Origin: Candidatus Segatella caccae
GTDB taxonomy: Bacteria; Bacteroidota; Bacteroidia; Bacteroidales; Bacteroidaceae
Length of the DNA: 19,316 nt
Reading direction: 5' to 3'
Assembly (NCBI GenBank): GCA_900556395.1
Contig: USOQ01000051.1
Location: forward strand, 1-19,316
In this document: piece after piece, positions 13,273 to 19,316 of the stretch
Numbering within the stretch: the stretch's first letter is position 1
How the letters are laid out: each line of letters begins with the position of its first letter
Notes under the pieces: generated by a model
What the model was told of the DNA's origin: nothing
What the model saw: only the letters and a program-made list of their open reading frames with translations
The model's database searches: none
Position numbers and translations under genes: made by a program

Positions 13273-13731
13273 TTATTTTGTAAAGATTTCTGTGTAGTCT
13301 GGTATGGCTTCTAAATATAAATATTTTTTACTATTATAATCCATCTTGCAGACATAGTGTTGTAGGCCATTGCTCACCACCAAATAATCGACGTGTAGCA
13401 ACATATTGTAGGTGGCTATCTGGTCGAAAACTTGTTGCGTGATAGGGATGTGTGGAGCCTTGTATTCTACGATCATCACTGGTTGCAACTGCTTGTTGTA
13501 GAGGATGGTGTCTGCCCTGAGAATTTTGTCGCCAACCTGCATTGATACCTCGTTGGCAAGCAGGGAAGCGGGGTAATGCAGGTGCTCCACCATGAAGTGG
13601 ACGAAGTGCTGTCGCACCCACTCTTCGGGAGTGAGTCGCACATATCGTCTTCTCAAAAAGTCAAAAATTTGTGGCGACAGCTTCGTGCCTCTTAGTCGTA
13701 TGTCGAATGTTGGCAAGTTGAGACTTATCAT
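13273..13731 (-). CDS. Orphan HsdR N-terminal-domain protein (PD-(D/E)XK fold)
   Basis: This 152-residue protein corresponds only to the N-terminal nuclease domain of type I restriction HsdR subunits. The candidate active site is visible: Asp74 in KILRADTILYN and Glu89-Tyr-Lys91 in VMIVEYKAP, the D...ExK arrangement. A Gln-containing QQVFDQIATYN follows, similar to the Q motif of the family. No helicase domain, HsdM or HsdS is present, so it is not a working type I system. Such free-standing proteins beside holA are, to my knowledge, common in Bacteroidota and probably act in DNA repair or another nuclease role, but that is inference. It diverges from holA across 222 bases. Confidence 0.85.
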   Translation of the reverse strand: MISLNLPTFDIRLRGTKLSPQIFDFLRRRYVRLTPEEWVRQHFVHFMVEHLHYPASLLANEVSMQVGDKILRADTILYNKQLQPVMIVEYKAPHIPITQQVFDQIATYNMLLHVDYLVVSNGLQHYVCKMDYNSKKYLYLEAIPDYTEIFTK

Positions 13732-13818
13732 GATGATTTTATTTTTTGTTTATATATAATATGTATAGAATGTTACCGATTCTTTTCCTTTCTGCAAGCA
13801 AGTTAGAAAAATATTTCG

Positions 13819-13826
13819 TATCTTTG
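13819..13826 (+). promoter_or_regulatory. -7 box of the holA promoter
   Basis: TATCTTTG fits TAnnTTTG, 128 bases before the holA ATG. A good TTG is not seen. The leader contains a hairpin at 13892-13926 (GATAG..CATCAG, loop CGAAC, CTGATG..CTATC) and a smaller one at 13923-13939. Confidence 0.5.
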
Positions 13827-13953
13827 CACTCAGCAATTTGAGTGCCCATTTGCATGGCGTAGAGTTGCACTTTCTTGTAAAAAGAAGTAGAGATAGTGCA
13901 TCAGCGAACCTGATGTGCAGCCTATCTTATGCAAAGATACAAAAAATATTGTA

Positions 13954-14985
13954 ATGGCAGAAAAAAAACAAGGCGCAAGTTACGAGTCGATCATGAAAGA
14001 GCTCCGGGCTCGCAATTTTTCACCCGTCTACTTATTGATGGGTGATGAGTCATATTACATTGACAAAATTTGTGATTATCTGATGGAAAATGTGCTCCAA
14101 CCTGAGGAACGCGATTTCAATCAAGTGGTGCTTTTCGGCTCACCCACAGTGACGGCAGTCGAGGTGGTCGATCAATGTAAGGGCTATCCGATGATGGCAA
14201 AACATAGAGTAGTGGTTTTGAAAGAGGCTCAAAATTTGAAAAATTTCGACGCACTCGACAAGTATCTCGAAAAACCCGTAAAATCGACCATCTTATGTGT
14301 GTGCTACAAAAACGGAATTTTGAAGACTCCGAAGACACTCCTCACCAAGGTTTCGCAGGTAGGTGTGCTCCTGGAGAGCAAAAAGCTGAAAGATTATCAG
14401 CTTGTGGGATTCATCGAGAAATACCTGAAACTGCACAATACCAACATCGAGCCCAAGGCAGCCCAGATGATAGCCGACCATATCGGTCCGGATCTTCATC
14501 GCCTTACTTCCGAACTCGACAAGGTGCTTATCTCGCTGCCCGAAGCCGATAGGAGAGTGACCCCAGAAATCGTGGAGAGGGAGGTTGGCGTGAGCAAGGA
14601 TTTTAATGTCTTCGAACTGAGAAATGCGATTGTCAACAAGGATGTTTTTAAGGCAAATCAGATAATCCAATATTTTGACAATAATCCCAAGACGGGTGGA
14701 GCCTTCTCTCTTCTCCCGTTGCTCTTTGCTTACTTCCAAAATTTGATGTTGGCATTTTATGCACCCAACAAACAGAACGAATCTGAGCTCGCAAAATTCT
14801 TGGATTTGAAATCTACCTGGGGTGTGCGTGATTATACGACAGGAATGAGAAACTATCATGGCGTGAAGGTGATGCTGATTATTTCCAAAATGAAGGAGGT
14901 GGATGCGAAGATGAAGGGATTTAATAATCCCAATACTTCGGCTGGCGAATTGATGAAAGAGCTCATGTTTTTCATCCTGCATTAG
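13954..14985 (+). CDS. holA: DNA polymerase III subunit delta
   Basis: HolA opens the beta clamp within the clamp-loader complex. The 343-residue protein has the family's opening (PVYLLMGDESYYIDKICDYL, residues about 24-43). It continues with FNQVVLFG, CKGYPMMAKHRVVVLKEAQ (the AAA+-like region without a Walker A motif, as normal for delta), TKVSQVGVLLESKKL, KAAQMIADHIGPDLHRLTSELDKVLI and FELRNAIVNKD. The length is typical. The frame is open from 13915, but the start at 13954 (MAEKKQGASYE) is preferred because the 13 upstream residues cover hairpin sequence. A strong terminator follows at 15069, so it is probably monocistronic. Confidence 0.95.
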   Translation: MAEKKQGASYESIMKELRARNFSPVYLLMGDESYYIDKICDYLMENVLQPEERDFNQVVLFGSPTVTAVEVVDQCKGYPMMAKHRVVVLKEAQNLKNFDALDKYLEKPVKSTILCVCYKNGILKTPKTLLTKVSQVGVLLESKKLKDYQLVGFIEKYLKLHNTNIEPKAAQMIADHIGPDLHRLTSELDKVLISLPEADRRVTPEIVEREVGVSKDFNVFELRNAIVNKDVFKANQIIQYFDNNPKTGGAFSLLPLLFAYFQNLMLAFYAPNKQNESELAKFLDLKSTWGVRDYTTGMRNYHGVKVMLIISKMKEVDAKMKGFNNPNTSAGELMKELMFFILH

Positions 14986-15068
14986 GGGTGGATGTCGGGC
15001 TGATTTTTATGAAATTTCAGCCAGAGATTTTCGACTTATAAACAACTGAGTTTTCTGAAAATAGAGTA

Positions 15069-15097
15069 GGCAATCCTCGATGAGGGTTGCCTTTTTT
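15069..15097 (+). terminator. Terminator after holA
   Basis: GGCAATCCTC (15069-15078), loop GAT, GAGGGTTGCC (15082-15091), then six T. The stem is 10 bp including one U-G pair. Confidence 0.88.
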
Positions 15098-15099
15098 GG

Positions 15100-15960
15100 T
15101 GTTTGATGGCAACGATCTGTTGTGTTCTGGAAGGTAGTAGATGAAAGGGGAGAGCGAAAAGGTATGCCTAACGGGTGCCTGAAAAATGGTAAATGTGGGT
15201 GTTTTTAGTGTAAAATAACGATGAAATAGTGGCAAAAAAGCAGAAAAATGAGCTAAAGTAGGCGATGATTTGCACTTTTAGCGTTATTTTGGATTTAGAT
15301 GAAGTGATTCTTGTAAAGGCGCTTTGTAGTTGTAAAACATTGATAAATAGTGTTTTACGTAGATTTATGGTCTTTTAATGGCGCTAAAACTTGCGAATAT
15401 GGTTGCAGATGTAGGGTGGATTACGATTTCTCTAAAAATGAAAAATATGGCATTTTTACGACTTGAAATATTTATGTTTTAGATTTATTTAGATTTAAAG
15501 TCTTGAATTTATAAAGTTGTTATTTATAAATTAAAACACATTTCGGTTTAGTTTAATGAACTAAAACAAAAACTATTGTTATTTATGAAGATGAATTGTT
15601 TATTATTTTAAATTAAATTCTTGGGTTTAAAAAGATGAATGAATAAATATGCAACGCAATTTATTGCGCTTTAACTAACTGAAACCCAATGCGATATAGG
15701 AATTAAGCAAGCAAGATAGCGTTAAATATCTCTTTGTTTATCTATAAATGTGTATAATTCACTCTATATATGCCTATTTGCGAGTAATACACTGCTAAAA
15801 GCCAAACTATTAGTGCATTATAGAGAATAAAAACTTTGTAAAAGGTTTGAAATCCTAAATATAACTTTATAAATCTAAACAAGAAAACTTGTGTAACAGA
15901 TAATAAATTTATAAATTTAAATCTATAAATATAAACTTTAAAAAACAAAATTCTCTTTAT
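15100..15960. other. AT-rich stretch without a convincing gene
   Basis: About 860 bases, strongly A/T-rich from 15430 onward, with many TTTATAAA/AAATCTATAAATATAAAC-like words. The only long open frames encode hydrophobic, low-complexity sequence on the minus strand (15742-15948) and look accidental. Visible structure: an inverted repeat at 15332-15358 (GTAAAACATT, loop GATAAAT, AGTGTTTTAC), another at 15547-15565 (TTTAGTT/AACTAAA), and the near-palindrome CGCAATTTATTGCG at 15655-15668. I see no tRNA, CRISPR or DnaA-box cluster. Confidence 0.6.
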
Positions 15961-15965
15961 ATTTC

Positions 15966-15996
15966 TTGTTTATTTCAGATAATTTATTTACCTTTG
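15966..15996 (+). promoter_or_regulatory. Promoter of the XRE regulator gene
   Basis: TTG (15966-15968), a 20-base spacer and TACCTTTG (15989-15996) match the Bacteroidota consensus. The ATG is at 16037, about 35 bases after the expected start. Confidence 0.78.
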
Positions 15997-16036
15997 TAAA
16001 AGATTAGAAAAAGTACAAAAATAACACCTATTTGGT

Positions 16037-16597
16037 ATGAAAGATAGAATAAGACAGATTATGGAAGACCAGCATCTAAGCCAACAAAGCTTCGCTCAGA
16101 TGACACAAATCTCTACTCCTACCCTGAGTAATATCCTCACCGGTAAGAGTCGTGCTACGCTCAATACTGTAGAACTCATTAAGCGCAAGTTTCCTCTTAT
16201 CAGTTTGGAGTGGCTGCTTTATGGCATCGGTCCGATGTATGTGCGTGAAGATGCTTCGCCCACCCCATCCGAAGGCTCCACGAGTAATGAGTACTCTGGT
16301 CAACGTGAACCCACTGGCATGGCTTTAGATTTTTCGGATGATGATCCTTCTGAGGACTCGTCGGTAGCTTCGAGGGTTCAGTCTTCTTCTCAACCTTCGT
16401 ATGCATCCGCTCCACAGGTTTCATCCAGTACAGAAGGCTCTCTTTTTGATGCTCCTACGGGGCATGGTGTAAATTATACACGTAATAATTCGCCTAAAAC
16501 GGAAGTTAAATATATTGACAAACCGCAACGAAAAATAACCGAGATTCGCATCTTTTACGATGATCAAACTTGGGAGACTTTTGTGCCCAAAAAGTAG
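16037..16597 (+). CDS. XRE-family helix-turn-helix regulator
   Basis: This 186-residue protein has an N-terminal Cro/CI-type helix-turn-helix at about residues 1-65: LSQQSFAQMTQISTPTLSNI with ILTGKSRATLNTVELI, then FPLISLEWLLYGIGPMY, which is typical of Bacteroidota regulators of this type. Residues 72-150 are a low-complexity linker rich in Ser, Pro, Glu and Gln. The C terminus has a compact conserved-looking motif, KITEIRIFYDDQTWETFVP. It is monocistronic, with its own promoter and a terminator at 16628. The target is unknown; no adjacent toxin, integrase or phage gene suggests one. It sits at the end of an AT-rich stretch, which may hint at horizontal origin. Confidence 0.88.
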   Translation: MKDRIRQIMEDQHLSQQSFAQMTQISTPTLSNILTGKSRATLNTVELIKRKFPLISLEWLLYGIGPMYVREDASPTPSEGSTSNEYSGQREPTGMALDFSDDDPSEDSSVASRVQSSSQPSYASAPQVSSSTEGSLFDAPTGHGVNYTRNNSPKTEVKYIDKPQRKITEIRIFYDDQTWETFVPKK

Positions 16598-16627
16598 TCC
16601 TCGTTATTGCTTCTTCGGGGATGGTTT

Positions 16628-16661
16628 AAGCGTCAAGGATGTATGTTCTTGATGCTTTTTT
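16628..16661 (+). terminator. Terminator after the XRE gene
   Basis: AAGCGTCAAG pairs with CTTGATGCTT (one G-U) around a ten-base loop, followed by a T-run interrupted by one A. Confidence 0.82.
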
Positions 16662-16874
16662 ATTGATGTTTCTTCATGCGTCTCGATGTCTGTTTTGCCC
16701 TTTCTGGAGTGTCATTATTACGACTGCATGAGTCTGTAACAGGGTGTATTTTGGGGATAAGAAGTATGGGGCTTGGTATTGCCGTGTAAGGATAAAAGTA
16801 AAGATGAGTAGCCGTATATCTTGGTTGAGCTTCCCTTTTTTGTTTCTTTTTCTACCATTTGTGAGATTTTTTAT

Positions 16875-16904
16875 TTTGAGTTCTCTATTTTTTTCGTACC
16901 TTTG
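16875..16904 (+). promoter_or_regulatory. Promoter of pyrK-pyrD
   Basis: TTTG (16875-16878), an 18-base spacer and TACCTTTG (16897-16904). It gives a leader of about 150 bases before the pyrK ATG at 17061. From the XRE terminator to this promoter (16662-16874) I see nothing further. Confidence 0.72.
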
Positions 16905-16909
16905 CATTC

Positions 16910-17060
16910 GGCTAACAAGAGGTGTCTTGCTGTCTTGTTGCCGTGTGTGTTGCCTCCTTGCTATTAAAAAGGAATGTGTGCGGGCGCGCACAAACATAAT
17001 ACTAACAGCATCAGAACTAACGGAAATACATATAAGACGAATTAAATTCCAATCCGAAAA
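16910..17060 (+). promoter_or_regulatory. Structured pyrK leader
   Basis: The leader contains AACAAGA (16914-16920) pairing with TCTTGTT (16933-16939), and a GC-rich hairpin TGTGCG GGCG CGCACA (16977-16992). No T-run follows either, so no terminator-type attenuator is evident. No known pyrimidine regulatory motif was recognised. Confidence 0.35.
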
Positions 17061-17837
17061 ATGAAAAAATACATTTTAGACCTTCAGGTGGTTTCGGTAG
17101 AATCATTGAGCGACAAGCATGTCTTGATTAAGTTGACAGACGATAAGCCGCTGCCCGAAATACTGCCAGGACAATTTGTGGAAGTACGAGTAGACCATTC
17201 GCCTACTACGATGCTTCGTCGTCCCATCTCTATTAATTTTGTAGATCGCGAACTCAATCAGTTGTGGCTTCTTGTGGCAGCCATTGGAGATGGGACACGC
17301 CAGTTGGCCAAGTTGCAGGCAGGCGATACGCTCAACTGTGTCTTGCCTCTTGGTAATGGTTTTACCATGCCCACAGCAGCAGGTCAGCGTTATTTGCTTG
17401 TAGGTGGTGGCGTGGGAGTAGCTCCTTTGCTTTACTTTGGCCAACAGTTGAAGGCTCATGGAGCAGAACCCGTCTTTCTGTTGGGTGCTCGTACGGCTCA
17501 AGATTTGCTCGAGCTCGACGAGTTTGCCAAGTATGGCAGAGTATGCATCACCACCGAGGATGGTAGTGCCGGTGAGCAAGGTTTTGTGACCAATCATTCG
17601 GTGCTTCAGCGTGAGCATTTTGACATGATAAGCACCTGTGGACCTAAGCCCATGATGGTGAGTGTAGCGCGTTATGCCAAGAAGGCAGACATTGCATGCG
17701 AGGTGTCGCTCGAGAACAAGATGGCGTGTGGTGTGGGTGCTTGCCTTTGCTGTGTGGAGAAGACCGTGAAGGGCAATCAGTGCGTGTGCAAGGACGGTCC
17801 GGTTATCAATGTGAAGCATCTTCTTTGGGATTTGTAA
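17061..17837 (+). CDS. pyrK: Dihydroorotate dehydrogenase B, electron transfer subunit
   Basis: PyrK passes electrons from PyrD to NAD+ through FAD and a [2Fe-2S] cluster in pyrimidine synthesis. The 258-residue protein has the ferredoxin-reductase fold. FAD-binding MLRRPISI follows GQFVEVRV, the NAD-binding part has LLVGGGVGVAPLLYFGQQL and FLLGART, and the CGPKPMM motif is present. The C-terminal cluster ligands are clear: Cys223, Cys228, Cys231 and Cys241 or Cys243 (CGVGACLCCVE...QCVC). The length matches the family. It precedes pyrD by 92 bases with a small hairpin (CCTTTA/TAAAGG, 17886-17902) between, and both are likely transcribed together. Confidence 0.96.
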   Translation: MKKYILDLQVVSVESLSDKHVLIKLTDDKPLPEILPGQFVEVRVDHSPTTMLRRPISINFVDRELNQLWLLVAAIGDGTRQLAKLQAGDTLNCVLPLGNGFTMPTAAGQRYLLVGGGVGVAPLLYFGQQLKAHGAEPVFLLGARTAQDLLELDEFAKYGRVCITTEDGSAGEQGFVTNHSVLQREHFDMISTCGPKPMMVSVARYAKKADIACEVSLENKMACGVGACLCCVEKTVKGNQCVCKDGPVINVKHLLWDL

Positions 17838-17929
17838 TCTTCTCTATTTGTCAATATTTCTAACTATTTTCTTATTTCAGATTATCCTTTAGAATGTAAA
17901 GGAAAACGATTTTATTAAAACAGAAAATT

Positions 17930-18838
17930 ATGGCATCATTAAGCGTAAATATACATCAACTGAAGCTCAAGAATCCTGTGATGACAGCCTCAGGAACTTT
18001 TGGTTATGGACTGGAATTTGCCGACTTTGTACCCTTGGAGGAGATTGGTGGTATTATCGTCAAAGGCACCACGCTGGAGCCTCGCGAAGGCAATGATTAT
18101 CCTCGTATGGCAGAAACGCCACAGGGCATGCTCAACTGTGTGGGGTTGCAAAATAAGGGTGTAAACTATTTCTGCGAGCACATATATCCTCAGATCAAGG
18201 ATATCGACACCAATATGATAGTCAACGTCTCAGGACATTCGCCAGAGAACTATGCGGCCTGTGCAGCACGTATCGGCGAGCTTGACAAGATACCAGCCAT
18301 CGAGCTTAATATATCTTGTCCTAACGTCAAGGATGGCGGTATGGCTTTTGGTGTAACCTGCGAGGGTGCAGCTCAAGTGGTGAAGGCTGTGCGTGCGGCT
18401 TATCACAAGACGTTGATCGTGAAGTTGTCGCCCAATGTAACCAACATAGCCGAGATTGCTCGTGCCTGTGAGGCGGAAGGAGCCGATGCAGTTTCGCTCA
18501 TCAACACGCTGATGGGTATGGCGGTAGACATCGAGAAGCGGGAGCCTCTTCTCAGTATTCGTACGGGTGGCTTGAGCGGTCCATGCGTGAAGCCAGTAGC
18601 TCTTCGAATGGTGTACGATGTGGCTCATGCAGTGAAGATTCCTGTTGTGGGCTTGGGAGGCATCACAACGGCTCGCGATGCTATCGAATTCCTGATGTGC
18701 GGTGCTACGGCTATCGAGATAGGTACAGCCAATTTTATGGATCCAGCAGTGACCAAGAAGGTGAAGGATGGCATTAATGATTGGCTTGAAGGTCATGGTT
18801 GTGCCTCTGTTCAGGAGATTATCGGTGCAATCCGCTAA
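17930..18838 (+). CDS. pyrD: Dihydroorotate dehydrogenase B, catalytic subunit (class 1B)
   Basis: PyrD oxidises dihydroorotate to orotate with FMN in the cytoplasm. The 302-residue TIM-barrel protein has NPVMTASGTFGYG, IIVKGTTLEPREGN, and MLNCVGLQNKGV. It also has the catalytic Cys130 in ELNISCPNVKDGG (Cys, not Ser, marks class 1) and the FMN phosphate motif VVGLGGITTARDAIEFLMCG near the C terminus. The partner pyrK directly upstream makes it class 1B, the NAD+-linked form. The start at 17930 has an A-rich upstream region without a Shine-Dalgarno sequence. It is probably co-transcribed with pyrK. Confidence 0.97.
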   Translation: MASLSVNIHQLKLKNPVMTASGTFGYGLEFADFVPLEEIGGIIVKGTTLEPREGNDYPRMAETPQGMLNCVGLQNKGVNYFCEHIYPQIKDIDTNMIVNVSGHSPENYAACAARIGELDKIPAIELNISCPNVKDGGMAFGVTCEGAAQVVKAVRAAYHKTLIVKLSPNVTNIAEIARACEAEGADAVSLINTLMGMAVDIEKREPLLSIRTGGLSGPCVKPVALRMVYDVAHAVKIPVVGLGGITTARDAIEFLMCGATAIEIGTANFMDPAVTKKVKDGINDWLEGHGCASVQEIIGAIR

Positions 18839-18856
18839 GGAGCGTACATGCGAAAC

Positions 18857-18887
18857 TTCAGTAAAAAACTATAGTTTTTCTTCTGAA
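18857..18887 (+). terminator. Weak terminator after pyrD
   Basis: TTCAG...AAAAAAC TATA GTTTTT...CTGAA forms a two-part stem with an internal loop 18 bases after the stop. It is A/T-rich and lacks a separate downstream T-run, so it is a weak candidate. Confidence 0.35.
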
Positions 18888-18913
18888 AACGATTAGGTTA
18901 CAAAATAAATTTG

Positions 18914-18921
18914 TACCTTTG
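18914..18921 (+). promoter_or_regulatory. -7 box of the nuoA (complex I) promoter
   Basis: TACCTTTG matches TAnnTTTG, 44 bases before the nuoA ATG. No well-spaced TTG is seen upstream; the nearest, in GGTTAC, is about 14 bases away. Confidence 0.55.
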
Positions 18922-18964
18922 CAGGCGCTTAGAAGCAGTTTAAATAATAACGTTATATTTTTTT

Positions 18965-19315
18965 ATGAACTTTACACTATTTATCACCGTTTTGCTGACG
19001 GCTGTGACTTTGGTGGTGGCTGCTTATGTCATCGCAAAGTTGATCGGTCCTCGTTCATACAATCCGGTAAAGGGTGAACCTTTTGAGTGCGGTATTCCGA
19101 CACGTGGCAGCTCTTGGTTGCCATCACACATCGGCTACTACCTCTTCGCCATCCTTTTCTTGATGTTTGATATCGAGACTGTATTGCTTTACCCATGGGC
19201 AGTCGTAGTTAAGCAGTTTGGAGCAATGGCTCTCGTGAGCATTGGCTTCTTCCTGTTGGTTTTGGTATTTGGCCTTGCATACGCTTGGCGGAAAGGAGCA
19301 TTGGAATGGAAGTAA
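18965..19315 (+). CDS. nuoA: NADH-quinone oxidoreductase subunit A
   Basis: NuoA is a small membrane subunit of complex I, close to the quinone site. The 116-residue protein has three helices: about residues 5-26, 58-80 and 88-108. Between the first two is the conserved loop RSYNPVKGEPFECGIPTRGS, with its ECG motif. The second helix has the family signature LFLMFDIETVLLYPWA with the key Asp and Glu. The stop codon falls at 19313-19315, so the gene is complete. It is usually the first gene of the nuo operon, so nuoB and the rest should continue beyond the window. Confidence 0.97.
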   Translation: MNFTLFITVLLTAVTLVVAAYVIAKLIGPRSYNPVKGEPFECGIPTRGSSWLPSHIGYYLFAILFLMFDIETVLLYPWAVVVKQFGAMALVSIGFFLLVLVFGLAYAWRKGALEWK

Positions 19316-19316
19316 A

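Noticed and set aside
13273..13731. Type I restriction-modification system
   Set aside because: Only the N-terminal HsdR-like domain is present; there is no helicase part and no HsdM or HsdS gene in the window.
15742..15948. Hydrophobic minus-strand frame of 68 codons, a possible small membrane protein
   Set aside because: Very AT-rich DNA yields Phe, Tyr, Ile and Leu by composition alone; no promoter or terminator fits and no recognisable motif is present.
15430..15960. Replication origin in the AT-rich stretch near holA
   Set aside because: No cluster of DnaA boxes (TTATCCACA-like) and no dnaA, dnaN or parAB neighbours are visible.
16744..17064. Plus-strand frame of 106 codons before pyrK
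   Set aside because: It spans the pyrK promoter and leader hairpins and overlaps the pyrK start; content is low-complexity.

Overview
The window is a chromosomal stretch of a Bacteroidota bacterium, most likely Prevotella or a close relative (Segatella). Three things point there. Promoters repeatedly match the Bacteroidota form (TTG, about 19-20 bases, then TAnnTTTG) and start codons lack clear Shine-Dalgarno sequences. Several proteins are lineage-typical: a long NusB, DUF5606, an HU-related protein, a Pit transporter with a PhoU-like tail, and a lone HsdR-N-domain protein beside holA. Housekeeping genes alternate with repeat-rich gaps.

Layout. Positions 1-4800: ribosomal protein L25 diverges from a probable nusB-yajC-ybbR-coaE-DUF5606 run that ends at a bidirectional terminator. 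Positions 4860-8600: a thioredoxin-like redoxin (minus) diverges from a queuosine-precursor transporter, followed by queF and a second thioredoxin-like protein. The transporter leader carries a preQ1-I riboswitch ending four bases before its ATG. This is the most interesting functional element in the window: product sensing, substrate uptake and the preQ0-to-preQ1 reduction are encoded together. Positions 8640-11170: a Pit phosphate transporter fused to a PhoU-like domain, with a long leader and a direct-repeat, operator-like site beside its -7 box.

Positions 11170-13270 are accessory and repeat-dense. An HU-related gene and a small two-helix membrane protein lie between 29-base exact inverted copies of a 15-base iteron-like repeat. 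The right-hand repeat cluster surrounds a perfect 52-base palindrome. A separate 29-bp near-perfect inverted repeat lies at 11283-11387. Positions 13270-16600: an orphan HsdR-N nuclease-fold protein diverges from holA; then come about 900 AT-rich bases with no convincing gene and an XRE-type regulator with its own promoter and terminator. Positions 16600-19316: pyrK and pyrD, together a class 1B dihydroorotate dehydrogenase, then nuoA, the expected first gene of a complex I operon that runs out of the window.

Two intergenic elements (2145-2280 and 6892-7047) belong to one dispersed repeat family whose modules are arranged differently in the two copies. All calls come from reading the sequence; no database search was possible.
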